A stretch of 64,000 nt of DNA from Apricaphanius iberus (taxonomy: Eukaryota; Chordata; Actinopteri; Cyprinodontiformes; Aphaniidae): assembly GCA_028564705.1 (NCBI GenBank), contig JAPXFQ010000189.1:2755501-2819500 (forward strand). Reading direction: 5' to 3'. Shown here one piece after another: positions 46,901 through 56,245 of this stretch. The notes below the pieces were generated by a model, which saw only the letters and a program-made list of their open reading frames with translations, was not told where the DNA came from and did no database searches. The first letter of the stretch is position 1. The number at the start of each line of letters is the position of its first letter. A program made the position numbers and the translations under genes.

Positions 46901-48967
46901 TAAGCCACTTTCATTCACCTCTTTTATTTAATTCAGTAATGCTTTACCCTCTCAAGCTTCACAAAGATTTATGGTAGAGTGGAGACACAGCACATGCTGA
47001 ATGCCAGGAGTTCTTTGAAGCTAGCTGCCCTTACAACAGAGATATGCCGTTGTCTGAAATGTAGCACGCTAAAATCCCAGGTATGACTGCTGCAATACAA
47101 AAAGGGACCGGCAACAGATGCCGCGCACGCTGATAGTGGCCACGTGAATGGTCAGTCTGCCCCCTGGACTGTTGAATATGAGGGGTGTCGATAAGTGAGT
47201 GAGGCCTTAGAGTGAGTGAGGGTACCACAGAGAAGTCCCGTGGCTGCAGGGTGTTTTAACAGGGAACATGGCTAACCTCTGCATCCTGTCTTGATTTCCT
47301 GCACCATGAATCATCACAGTCCCACCAGACAGATGGGAGAGCAGTAAGAAAGAGTCAGTCAGACAGGCAGGCGTGCAGGCAACCCACTCAGTGAAGCAGA
47401 AACACCAGGAGCTCAGTGGCTGCCATGGATACACTCCTGGAGTGTGTTTGCTACACTCTCTCTCTCAGAATGTTTACCAAATGCATGTGTGCAAACATGT
47501 GCGTAGGTTTGTTTTGGAGGCCTTGAAACTGGTTGTTAAAAATAGAATATAATTTGTTTTAAATTTCAAATTGTATGTTTGGGCATTTTAACACAGCTTT
47601 AATAAAAATAAAAATAAACACAAGTAGGCCTAATTATTCTGGCTGATATTTTTATTATTGCCTTTTGGGCAATATTTTTATGAAGAAACAAACTCGAGAG
47701 GTAATACCAACAATATGCTAATTTCTATTAGATAACTAGACATTCATATGGAAATAAATCTTTTGAATGGAAATAAATGTAAAAATCTGATAGAGATCTA
47801 ACAAAAATCTGATGTAGAATCGATTTGAGGTGTCCCAAAATAACCATCATATTTTTGTCTAGCTACAGATGTTTTCTTGGTTTTCATAAAGTGGGCCGCC
47901 TAAAAGGGATGGGTACAAGGTTGCATAAGCCAGCACATAACGGCTCGATTCAAACATCTAAAAGAACATGTTTTATACATTCCAAATTTAATTGTTAAAT
48001 CCTAACTGTGCATGTTCTTTAAAATCAAAATCAATGTATGGAGGTGCCAGTTTTGTTTTTTTAGCTGGATAGAAGCAAAACTGAACCAATCATCTCTTGG
48101 AACTAAAGACGAACGACAAAGAGTCGGCACATAGCTTCAGCTAATGCAGCCAGAAACTACTGATCAGCCCCGGAATCTGGGTGTAGTGAGTGACGAGACC
48201 TGAACGTCCAGGGTCACATGAAGCAATAATGTCAGCCTTTTATCACCTAAAGAACATTAGGATTAAAGGACTAATGTCTTAATAGGACCTTTAAAAACTC
48301 ATCCATGCATTGATCTTTATTCGGATTAATTATTGCAACAACGTCCTCACAGGTCTGCCTAAAAATTCAATCAGACAGCCGCAGCTGATTCAGAATGCTG
48401 CTACTCGTGACCTCACTAGAACCAGGAAAGTAGACCATGTCACCCCAGTTCTAAATACTTTACACTGGCTCTCTGTAGCTCAGAGAACAGATGGTAATAT
48501 ACTTTTACTAGTCTATAAATCACTGAATGGCTTAGCACAAAAGTATGTTGAAGATCTGTTATTATACCAACACACTAGACCACTAAGTTTTTATGCTCCT
48601 TGAATCTGGAACAAACCTCCTGACCACTGCAAAGCTGCTGAAACACTGAGTTCCTTTTAATCAGGGCTAAGAACCCATCTGATTAGAGCTGCCTTTCATT
48701 CACTGATTAATAATAGCTTGAATGTCATAACTGTGCTATATTTTTCTTTCTTTCTGATGTGTTTTATGTTTTTATTGTTGTTTTGCTATATAAATACATT
48801 TGTCTCACCATGCTTTCTTTCAGGACATCCACCGGATCACCACAGGTGATGGCATTAAGCGTACAGACAAAGAGGACGCTGCTGCGAGTGAGGTGGGCTG
48901 GATGACGTCCGTGAAAGACTGGGCCGGAGTCATGATATCCGCCCAGACGCTGACGGGAAGAGTCCTG
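28705..48967 (+). CDS. kcnma1: kcnma1 (BK/Slo1 potassium channel alpha subunit), first two coding exons
   Basis: KCNMA1 forms the pore of the large-conductance Ca2+- and voltage-activated K+ channel in plasma membrane. Exons 28705-28941 and 48824-48967 join in phase 0 to give 127 residues, and the gene continues beyond the window. The segment has an extracellular N terminus (1-37), S0 (about 38-61, [20 protein letters not shown] then LLWRTL), the CCHC cluster (Cys70, 71, 73), the S0-S1 linker (74-103) and the start of S1 ([20 protein letters not shown] then LTGRVL). The pore, RCK domains and remaining exons are not in the window. It lies 2.46 kb downstream of dlg5 in the same orientation. Confidence 0.95.
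28969..28980. repeat. G12 homopolymer near the kcnma1 exon 1 donor
   Basis: Twelve consecutive G residues lie 27 nt downstream of the exon 1 donor. Intronic G runs close to a donor often act as splicing enhancers through hnRNP H/F. The tract is also prone to length variation. Confidence 0.9.
29377..29830 (-). pseudogene. Decayed Tc1-like transposon (family A), minus strand
   Basis: A terminal segment (cccttgcagaagtattcatt) starts near 29378. The minus strand of 29663-29830 still reads [20 protein letters not shown], a damaged form of the VKHGGGSxMLWGCF block of Tc1 transposases. A C10 run interrupts it near 29755-29764. It has no coding capacity. Confidence 0.65.
29870..30320 (-). pseudogene. 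Decayed Tc1-like transposon (family B), 3' part
   Basis: The minus-strand frame 30286-30053 reads [40 protein letters not shown] and [13 protein letters not shown], a typical C terminus of a fish Tc1-like transposase. It is followed by a terminal region with ttgatgattatggctt near 29980-30000. The 5' part is missing. Similar terminal pieces occur near 52800 and 56100. Confidence 0.7.
31875..32115 (+). repeat. Fish interspersed repeat fragment
   Basis: A segment containing gtcttggaagacgtttcacc and tcttatccaagaggctggga, words I associate with a dispersed fish repeat of retroelement origin. An open frame across it (80 codons) has no family match. The class is uncertain. Confidence 0.35.
32190..32282 (+). 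repeat. Retroelement 3' tail with (ATGG)n
   Basis: The sequence ctggagataggcaccagcac, ccccgcgacccataaaagga and ttaagcggttaagaaaatgg ends in four to five ATGG units. This is the typical 3' tail of a widespread fish retroposon. The copy at 50640-50955 has a related end. Confidence 0.6.
35752..35905 (+). mobile_element. tRNA-headed SINE
   Basis: The head resembles a tRNA with an A box (tggctgtagttcagtggtag) and a B box (gattcgattcc) at the spacing used by RNA polymerase III. The tail reads caagtgctttgagggtctgg then gaaagcgctaaatgaat, shared by many fish SINEs. It is not a functional tRNA: no anticodon stem can be supported. Confidence 0.7.
37130..37900 (+). pseudogene. Tc1/mariner-like relic (family C), + strand
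   Basis: The order of segments matches a fish Tc1-like family ending in gtggccagtgagtg. A 5' region has gttcaaaacgatctgctgcc, then a transposase relic with aaaattggacaatagaagat and a final [24 protein letters not shown] stretch near 37757-37825. Two internal deletions, near 37740 and 37855, remove the centre and the 3' end of the gene. Stops are present. Confidence 0.7.
38490..39440 (-). pseudogene. Decayed Tc1-like transposon (family A), minus strand
   Basis: Segments on the minus strand follow the family A order. The transposase 5' end lies near 39410-39330, where ccaaagaacacagcagacag can be read. A stretch equivalent to the helix-turn-helix linker follows. The distal core near 38980-38900 reads [20 protein letters not shown] with the GGG block destroyed, and the sequence ends in a terminal segment to about 38500. 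Multiple frameshifts. Confidence 0.55.
40589..40831 (+). CDS. Unknown 80-aa frame in a DNA transposon remnant
   Basis: It starts [20 protein letters not shown] and ends [14 protein letters not shown] before TAA. It begins 65 bp inside the left inverted end, which is where a transposon's gene would start. The composition is that of a folded protein, not repeat. I do not recognise the family. It may be the first exon of a larger accessory protein, with the rest deleted. There is no evidence of host function. Confidence 0.35.
   Translation: MDGASWYFIPSEFTHHFKMEDMIVYTGKLKKRLNISDAYHTPGILFKTSEAVGADLLADLRDPDIQFPDHFPFVLYRSIT
41480..41518 (-). pseudogene. THAP-like first exon in a transposon remnant
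   Basis: The minus-strand ATG at 41518 opens [15 protein letters not shown] followed by a possible donor (cgag/gtcagg). The M-x-x-x-C-C-x-x-x-C arrangement is that of the N terminus of a C2CH THAP zinc finger. In DNA transposons this is the end-binding domain. The rest of the THAP fold (the CxxH part) is not present nearby, so the exon is orphaned. Confidence 0.55.
42910..43442 (-). mobile_element. Deleted Tc1-like transposon (copy 2 of the family at 1994)
   Basis: About 530 bp has inverted ends cagtacaaaccaaatgtttg and (complement) cagtacaaaagtttggacac, with TA before the left end. On the minus strand it keeps [37 protein letters not shown] and a final SNQSNGWLL, the C-terminal quarter of a Tc1-like transposase. 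The N-terminal three quarters are deleted, so it is non-autonomous. Confidence 0.8.
44649..45548. mobile_element. Non-autonomous hAT-like element
   Basis: It begins aggggtgtaatgatac with nearby acaagacgagacgagac repeats. It ends in a degraded inverted counterpart (ataagatcttgttacatcac). The interior is non-coding. Flanking octamers tagtaatt and ttgtaact agree at six of eight positions, consistent with an old 8 bp duplication. Confidence 0.55.
46005..46749 (-). pseudogene. Tc1/mariner-like relic (family C), minus strand
   Basis: On the minus strand this repeats the 5' part of the copy at 37130-37900: an end reading actgacaagtttattaggca, then ttcaaaccaagcatcagaat and a transposase relic with ccaaattggacaatagaaga. 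It stops at the central GGVVMVCSL-like block near 46020. The 3' end is missing. Confidence 0.7.
47000..47460. other. Non-repetitive, less AT-rich intronic block
   Basis: A block in kcnma1 intron 1 that is not part of any repeat I know and has higher GC than its flanks. No exon with kcnma1-like coding was found. It is a candidate regulatory segment only because it stands out by composition. Confidence 0.25.
48065..48802 (+). pseudogene. L2/Rex1-type LINE 3' end abutting kcnma1 exon 2
   Basis: The + strand keeps the reverse-transcriptase C-terminal order: [77 protein letters not shown] and [19 protein letters not shown] 3' UTR ending gctatataaatacatttg follows. It is 5' truncated with several stops and frameshifts. 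Its end is only about 21 nt before the kcnma1 exon 2 start. Confidence 0.8.
48824..48967 (+). CDS. kcnma1: kcnma1 exon 2: S0-S1 linker and start of S1
   Basis: The acceptor is gctttctttcag and the donor is GTCCTG/gtgagt. The exon has 48 codons in phase 0 at both ends. The first part, [20 protein letters not shown], is unlike the usual BK linker (KINNGSSQADGT-type). The second, [20 protein letters not shown] then TLTGRVL, is the invariant lead into S1. Mammalian BK has an exon border at the same place. Confidence 0.96.
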
Positions 48968-49600
48968 GTGAGTTTACACTTTTCCAGCAGCTTTTGTCAC
49001 TACAGTTGCTTGATTATTGAAATTATTCTTGACAGATAATCACTATCACCACTGGATTTTGTTGTGACATCGTTAGAAAATCGTGATTATCATAAGTAAT
49101 GCTGTGTCTGAGCTCAGTGGAGGCATCTGATTCGCCTTAAACTATGCACGCTTTTACTTTTTTATCCCATAAACTGTTAACTTACATATCTTGGCTGATT
49201 ATCTGTCAACAAAACCAGAAAAGCAATCCAGAGACTGTATTGAGGTCATATCCTCCAAAAAGTCTGCAGACAGCAGAGACAAACAGCTATAAAGGAGGGA
49301 TGTAGTTTTGAAATTGTATCTGTTATATGATGGTGCCTGATTTGTCCAACAGTGTTTATGTGCCACATGTCTTTCCAACTTCATCTTACAATCTTTGATA
49401 CTGTATCGTAAGACAGTCTCCTGAGTTTAATTGTTGGCTGGAAATGTTGGATGTCATTTTTTAATCTTGAAAGAGGCGTTTGATGATTTTAGTAAAAGCG
49501 CTTGGCACTGGAAGGACTAAGACTCATTGGTGATGAAATGAAATTGCATGAGTGAGAGCCCTATGCCAAAGCTTGCTATAGTCCTTCAGCCTTGATTTTT

Positions 49601-49605
49601 CTTTT

Positions 49606-49681
<76 letters not shown>

Positions 49682-49684
49682 TCC
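49601..49684. repeat. (CTTT)n microsatellite
   Basis: About 19 nearly perfect CTTT units. It is pure pyrimidine on the + strand and likely to vary in length. Confidence 0.95.
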
Positions 49685-49959
49685 TAATATTAATAATTTT
49701 TGTTGCAGCTAAAATAAAGGTATTCTTCTATTATCTTTCATATATTTAGAATCCTTTTTTATTACATTTATGTTTTAATTACTTTAAAGTAATCACTTAA
49801 ATATGATGATGTTGCTAAGAAATGTTTCACATGACAGCTGGTCATACTGACTCTAACACAAACTACATTTTTTGTTCAGTCTTGTTCTTCTTTTAAACAA
49901 AGAAACATTGCCAAAATATATCCACTTCTCTGTAATAACCAACAAGAAACTGTAATTTT

Positions 49960-50215
49960 ATGCCTTTGTTTCATCAAGCTACTGCGATTCTATTTATTCA
50001 TATCCCACCTACAGATTGTCCAGAACGCAGCTGGAAATTTTCCAGAACACATTCCCCCTTGTTTGTGAACCTTAATGGCTACCATTCAAATTCAGGATCC
50101 ACTACAAAGTCCTTCTTTCTTTCTTTGTTGTATTTTATATTTGTTTTATTTTTGAGTATACCTAAAGCACTTTCTAACTTATCTTATAAGAAGTGTTCGA
50201 AATAAACTTTACTTA
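49960..50215 (+). repeat. Short L2/Rex1-type LINE tail
   Basis: A trace of the QNAAGKFSRTHSPL motif (compare QNAAARLLTRT in fish LINEs) is followed by a 3' end gttcgaaataaactttactt. Heavily decayed. Confidence 0.45.
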
Positions 50216-50639
50216 CTTGCCTTAACAGATTTACACAGTGAAAAAAAACTTTATAAATTTCACTTTGGAAACCTGACAAGCTGAAAGTGAGCTGTACATT
50301 TTACCGAAAGACATGCTAAATCTCTTGGCTTCTTGAAAATTTTAATGCAATGTTACATTAAAAAGACTGATGATTGATGTTCTTCTAGTTTCTTAGCCAC
50401 GGTTGCTTATGTTTTACAGATCCAAACAACCAATTTAACCTTCTATCAGGAAAGGGAACATTTTTAGGGGATTTTCCATGCTTTGTAAATGATAGACATT
50501 GAGAGACAAGTTGGGGAGCTATACTACGAACTCCAGGGAAAGTGACTGTCCACTGTCCAGATCAGCTATATTAGTAAATTAGTGTAAACTGAAAACATGG
50601 GTTACAAAGTGGAACAGTTGTTAGCACTTTGTTAGCAAG

Positions 50640-50955
50640 AAGATTCTGTATTCAAATCCCGGTCTTGGGTCCTACATGTACGCTTGTGTATTTTACCTGC
50701 GCATGCATGGGTTCTCACCGGGTACTTCCTCCCACAGTCCAAAAACAATTGCTGGTGATCTAGTCTCTCTAAATTACCCTATGGAGTGGCTGAGTGAGGA
50801 GGTGAGTGTGTACATGCTTGTTTGTCCTGTGTGTCTGGGTTACCATGTGACGGACCTGTTTAGTGTTTCTGTCTTCTCACCCAATGTCTGCTAGGGTTAT
50901 ACACCGGCCTCTCCACGACCCTGCATGTATAAGCAGGCTGAAAATGGATTGATGT
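50640..50955 (+). mobile_element. SINE-like retroposon
   Basis: A B-box-like start (attcaaatcccggtc) is followed by ggttctcaccgggtacttcc, tcccacagtccaaaaacaat and ctctctaaattaccct. The tail reads ataagcaggctgaaaatgga. This order is that of a common fish retroposon whose 3' end also occurs at 32190-32282. Confidence 0.6.
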
Positions 50956-51815
50956 ATTGGTATGATGCTTAGCCTTGCTGAGTCTGGCTGCTTGAATTTC
51001 TCTTGTTTTGTATGAATGGCAATTCTTATTTCATTTATTTAAAGTAAAAGATTAATTCTTGTAATTCAAAAAATGGCCCATTACCTCCCTGGCTGTTCTC
51101 AGTTTCATCCTGAGGCATCCTTTACTTGTCAATTCAAAGCACAGATCTATTGCTAGTTTTTTTGATGTTCATTTTATTTTAATTGAAGCATATGAGGTCA
51201 GCTTCTTTTCCTGATTACTTGTATTTTTCTTTTTAAATGACACAGCATATCACAATTTTAGGGCGTTCAAGCGCTCTGGTTCAACGATGGCTTGACACAC
51301 AACTGTTTAGATAGTGCTTATCTGTAACCATAGCAACTGCAGCTTACCTAGACCTAAACACAGCAGATGTGTGTTTTCTCTTTCTGCCTTATTTAGGGCA
51401 CACATTAAAACCTATTTTCAGGCCATTTGAGAAACAGTTGTACTGGGAAGTACAAGCAAGCAATAACCTAGAAGAAGAGGGAATGGCGTAACGCGGTTCT
51501 GTTGTATTTGTGGTTCTTTTGTGTCATTGTTATTTAGCTGTTACAGCATCTTCAAATGCATCGGTTTATGTATATGCAAGGAAGCTACACAATCTTTTCC
51601 CTGCTCGATATAAGAAACTTGTTGAGAAAAAGATTTTTGCACTATCAGTAACAAGTAGGGATTTTCTGTTAAAGTTTAATCGGTGTATAGTATTTAATTT
51701 CTAACCTGGTTCCTACACGTTCTTTGGAAGGCAGGACATTTCTGGAGGTTTATTTCAGTATTTTCCAGGTCTGGATAACTAATGAAAAGTAAAATAAGAG
51801 TATTGAAAAACATTT

Positions 51816-51946
51816 GTCCTTTCTTCTTTCGTCCTTCGTTCCTTCCTTCGTTCGTTCCTTCCTTCCTTCCTTCCTTCCTTCGTTCCTTCGTTCGTTCCTT
51901 CGTTCGTTCCTTCCTTCCTTCCTTCCTTCCTTCCTTCCTTCCTTCT
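51816..51946. repeat. Interleaved (TTCC)n/(TTCG)n tetranucleotide array
   Basis: About 32 tetranucleotide units alternate between TTCC and TTCG, with each CpG-bearing unit placed irregularly. The following 400 bp stays strongly pyrimidine-rich on the + strand. Long open frames across both strands are artefacts of the repeat. Confidence 0.95.
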
Positions 51947-52789
51947 CCTAATATACTCAAATTGGTCCCTCCACATGTGTCCTTCCTTGCTCTTTCTTGT
52001 GTCCTTTCTTTGTTCCTTTTTCCGTCTCTTTTCTTCCTTACATTACTACTTTTTATTTCCTTTCTACCTTCTTTCCTTTTGCTCTCCATCATTTCCCTAT
52101 GTTCCTGTTCTTCCTTCTCTTGTTTTTGTTCTCCATTTCTTAAATATGCTTTGTCTCTTTTATCTTTCTCCATTTTCTTTTTTTCTTTGTATTCTCCCTC
52201 CTTCCTTCTTTGTCTCCTACCTCTATACCTTTCTATCAGTCCTACCTTTCTTTGTATTTTTAGGCATTTTGTTGTTTCTTTTTTCTTTGCTTCTTTGTGC
52301 TCTACATTCCTTCTGCCTTTTAACTCTTCCTCTCTTGTGTAAAATTACTCTTCTATCTAATTAAAATATTCAATATTTTAATTAAACATGGACAAACACA
52401 CAATCACACAGTTTAATAGAAGTACAAAGGTACAATAAGTATACCAAACAAATCAATATATAGACTATTGAGCTTAAGTCCTCACTTAACTGAAGTTAAA
52501 TATTAAGAGTATGAATAAAACATACATTATTTCATTGGGTTGTTTTGAGGTGCTCACACAGTTGTAATTCCCAACAAGTTATAAATGGTCACTTGGAACG
52601 CATTGTGATGCCACGTGTTAACACATGTACCTAAAGCCGTGTTCATGGGGTTGGATCACCTTGGTAACATAACACCCAGTCTGAACAGAGAAAATGATAT
52701 CCACCTTTTTTAAAATACTCTTATGCAGAAAGGACCCTGAAGCTTAGTCAAAACCTGGTTGTACAAGGAAAGATACAGGGCAATCTTAA

Positions 52790-52930
52790 TAAATTTGAAT
52801 TTCAGCAAGAAGTTTATTTATTTTAGTAAGCCAAAAAAAAGTTAAACTCAACATTCAAAATGTTGTTTCATTTGTTTATTTCTGTTATTTCTAATAATTA
52901 TGGCTAAACACGGATTTAAAACCATGTATG
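52790..52930. mobile_element. Terminal fragment of Tc1-like family B
   Basis: Sequence with atttgaatttcagcaagaag, tcatttgtttatttctgtta and aataattatggctaaacac corresponds to the end region seen in the copy at 29870-30320. No transposase remnant follows. Confidence 0.4.
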
Positions 52931-54479
52931 TATGTCCATGTGCTGTACATTATATAATGCATTCATTACTTTGTAAATCCTGCAATGCATGGAAATGGAG
53001 GTAGCCACCATGGAGGTTGCTCTGCTAAGTTAAGGAAACCTTCTGGCTTTTGTTGGTCTCCATTGTTGGAGGCAATCTATGTTGTCCCTAACAGTTGGCC
53101 ATTCGCTCAGTCCCGCCATCCGAATAGAAACAAACAAATAGCATTCAACTACCAGTTTCCCGGAAATAAACAGACTTGGACATTCTTGCTGTCTTGCTCC
53201 ACAGAGAAGCATTGGGGCCTGGGACACTTAAGTTGTTTTCTGGGCTTATATGTGTTTTATAAAAAATAATTAAATGATGTGCCCAGGGCACTAGCGAAAG
53301 TGATACAACAGTATTCAGAGAAGATACCCAACCGAGTTTCCTTCATTCCATTTCCCACACCATAACAAAACTTAGATTTTTTTTCTGTTGGATAAAGCTG
53401 TGTGGCAGAGCACAAAATCAACTTAGCATGATAACTATAAAAAAAGAATGTACATTTGTAAACATTCTTGATAAGACACTGGTCTTGTATAATCTTAGCG
53501 ATTAGGTGATTCAAGTTAATGTCAGTCACACAAAGCCTCACAGTAGTGTGCTTTTTTTGAATTTGCCACCTAGCAGACTACTGTAAAATTAAAGGATGGT
53601 AAATTAATTTAACACGTTATACTGCTGTACATGAACAAAACTATTCTTCAGTTATGTTTCTCTTTTCAAAGACTATTAATATGAGGTCAGGATTCTCTTT
53701 CTTGCTTTGAGATCTGAACACCTGCCTCTAATCTTGTGTTTTTTCTCCTTTTCATTTAATTCTTATTTCAAATGTTGTAGGTAGCACTCGATGGTATAAT
53801 GCCAACCTTTCTGAAGGCTGTTCAAGATATTAATCATTGCTGCTTCCAAAAGTTGTCAAGAGCCCCTCGGCACTGACCACTCTCAGTTACCTGCAAAGGC
53901 ATTTGGGTTTGCAGCAGTAACTAAGGATGGTGGGTCTTAGCAGGACGGAGCAGCTCAATACCCCAGATATTACCTGTTGAGGGCAGGTTTTGTGGTAAAT
54001 CAAGCACAGTAATATCATTGTTATTGAAGCTGATTTCGCAGAGTTCTTATGCAATCTGGAAAAGTCAGTCATTTGACCATCTATTCTTCAGCTCTTAAAA
54101 GCATTGTAAAGAGATGAGTATGCAAAAAAAAGGGAAAAATAAATCATTTTCAGATGTCATTACTTTATTTTGTCCTTCCTTCCTCATTTTCTTTCTATTA
54201 TCATTTTTTCCTTTTTTACTTTAGTTCTTATGTCCTGTGTTCAATTTTCCCCTCTTGCAAGTGTCCTTCCTTTTTTTCTCCTGTCCATATGTCTTTCCCC
54301 CTCTTTTTCTTCCTTATGCCCTTCCTTCAATTTTTCCTTTGCCATCTTTCCTTTCGTCATTCCTTTTGTTCTTTTTTTTTTATCCTTTATTTGACCTTCC
54401 CTTCTGATTTTGATCGATCTAGTGACTTTCTCAGTGTCATTGATTACTTTGAAGTAATCACATCTAACTGTGGTCAGAC

Positions 54480-55620
54480 CCGGCGTGGCGAATCAGGAGC
54501 ACCAGGAGGGGAAAATTGGAATCCTCACTATGTAGGGGCAGGCCCCACCCTCCTCGCCTCTAACTGGATAGAAGTTATTTTTGCATGATTGGCTATTTCT
54601 TTTGAGGGCTAGTCTTGCTTGCTTGTTCTTTTGTCTCTGATTGGCTAGAAAGCCCCTCCGACTGCAAAATGTCAATACAAAATGTTGGGGAAAATTATTA
54701 GCTGGTTTATTTAAGTAATTTATTAGTTAGTCTTTCCACCAGCAGAAGGAAAACAAGTCAAGTAACACTCTCATAAGATTTTGCTGTCATATTTATATTT
54801 CAAATTCACAGTTTCAGTAAGCCATATCGGTATTGCGAGTTCGCATGCTCACGAATTTAGCTTGGACCCCAGTTACGGCTTTTGGACCCCAAACAAACCC
54901 CCGGCTCGACTTTAAACAGCGTATGCATGCGTGTGTTTTTGTTAATATGGAGCCTTTTAAAGCCTCTTAAAGGCTGTTTTTGGCGGAATCTTCAAGTATA
55001 CCCGTTACTCAATTTGTTGTGATTGGCTGTCGAAATGGTAGTTGCCAAATTAAACGGTGGAGAATGCAAAACAAACCCGTATATGAATGATACAGACCCT
55101 TGTAATGAACCACCATTTGTTTTATATACATTACATACAGAAAAGGAATGGTCCGAATGGACGTACAAGGTAGATAAACAAGGTAAGAAATGTGTGATTA
55201 AACATGATAATTGCTCAATATTTCTGTTGATCATCTAGATCTAACAGTTTTAGTTTTGGTAGCATCGTCATTAGCACGCAGGCTTCGCATAGCCTATTGC
55301 TGGAAGTCGATGTGAAGGATTAATGTTTTAGAGCATAACAGCCTTATCCGGCTCTTACTGCTTCTAACAAGTAAAAATCCCAGTCAAAAATATAAATTGT
55401 AAGAGTTTAATAGCACGACGGCAGCTAATAAGCTATGTGCTAACTGCCATAACGCATATATTTAACAAGCAAGAAATACCTGCGATAGGATACGGCACGT
55501 CTTGACTCCATGAGCTCTGGGATGAAAAGTAGCTGAGACCACTTCTGCATGACAACATTCCCTTCTTCCCAGTCATCTAACAGCATTTATAGGTCCGGGA
55601 TTGTCACTCCATGGAACGTC
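54480..55620. mobile_element. Unclassified DNA-transposon-like block with two inward exons
   Basis: The block has higher GC than its flanks and two coding-looking pieces pointing at each other. On the + strand an ATG at 55035 opens MVVAKLNGGECKTNPYMNDT and runs to a canonical donor (CAAG/gtaaga) at 55181. On the minus strand near 55595-55485, DDWEEGNVVMQKWSQLLFIP, ELMESRR and AVSYR lead to a possible donor. Neither family is recognised. The arrangement is like that of the element at 40524-41600. Confidence 0.35.
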
Positions 55621-56079
55621 AGCAAGCCTGGTATAATCAGCCTCAACTTTTTAATGATAGTCTAAATTTTGAAATGCACCTAGCATCTATTATTTTCTCA
55701 AATTACCATTATGATAATGAATAAGAAGATTTCTGAACAACAACTGCAAAGACTAATGACAAAATCCCATCAGATCAAACTTCTTTTTAGTTAGATTTCA
55801 CATTGATGTTTAAACCACATCTGTTTTTAGACTAAACATCATGGCCAAAGTGCTTGCAGTAACACTCATCTTTTGGGGTTTTCTGTGTGTGTGTTGATGG
55901 TGCACAATGAGTGCAGCGTATAGTAGTCAGATTCATGTAAAATAATTTTTTATCAGACATATAAAGCCAACCTTCACTGTAGGCTGTATGCAGCCAATTT
56001 GAGAATAAACTTACGGTTAAATGGTTATCTTTAATCTCAGTCAGAATTCCAACTGCAATGGGTACTCTGTAATCAAGAG

Positions 56080-56245
56080 ACCTATTTAATACATTAGAAT
56101 ATGATAAAAAAGTTTATTTATTTCCATCACTAAATGAAACACGTTAAATAGATACATTGCACACAGATTGATGTTTTCAAGTTCATATTTCAGTTAATTG
56201 ACAAATGATCATACTCGGAACATATTTTAATGGGAATAACTTCTT
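56080..56245. mobile_element. Terminal fragment of Tc1-like family B
   Basis: attagaatatgataaaaaag, tttatttatttccatcacta and acacagattgatgttttcaa follow the terminal region of family B. No coding remnant. Confidence 0.4.

Larger units (their letters stand above)
28942..48823. other. kcnma1 intron 1 (19.9 kb)
   Basis: Bounded by gtatgt and gctttctttcag. The recognised repeats are listed separately. Long stretches such as 33000-35700 and 36000-37100 are AT-rich, with no feature that I can name. I found no alternative coding exon between the two kcnma1 exons. Confidence 0.85.

Noticed and set aside
51694..52364. Frames up to 186 codons on both strands
   Set aside because: Translations are FLPS or KEGR repeats produced by the TTCC/TTCG array and the pyrimidine-rich flank.
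54154..54588. 144-codon hydrophobic frame
   Set aside because: It comes from a T/C-rich tract, with Phe/Ser/Leu runs only. No membrane protein family is recognised and no splice context supports it.
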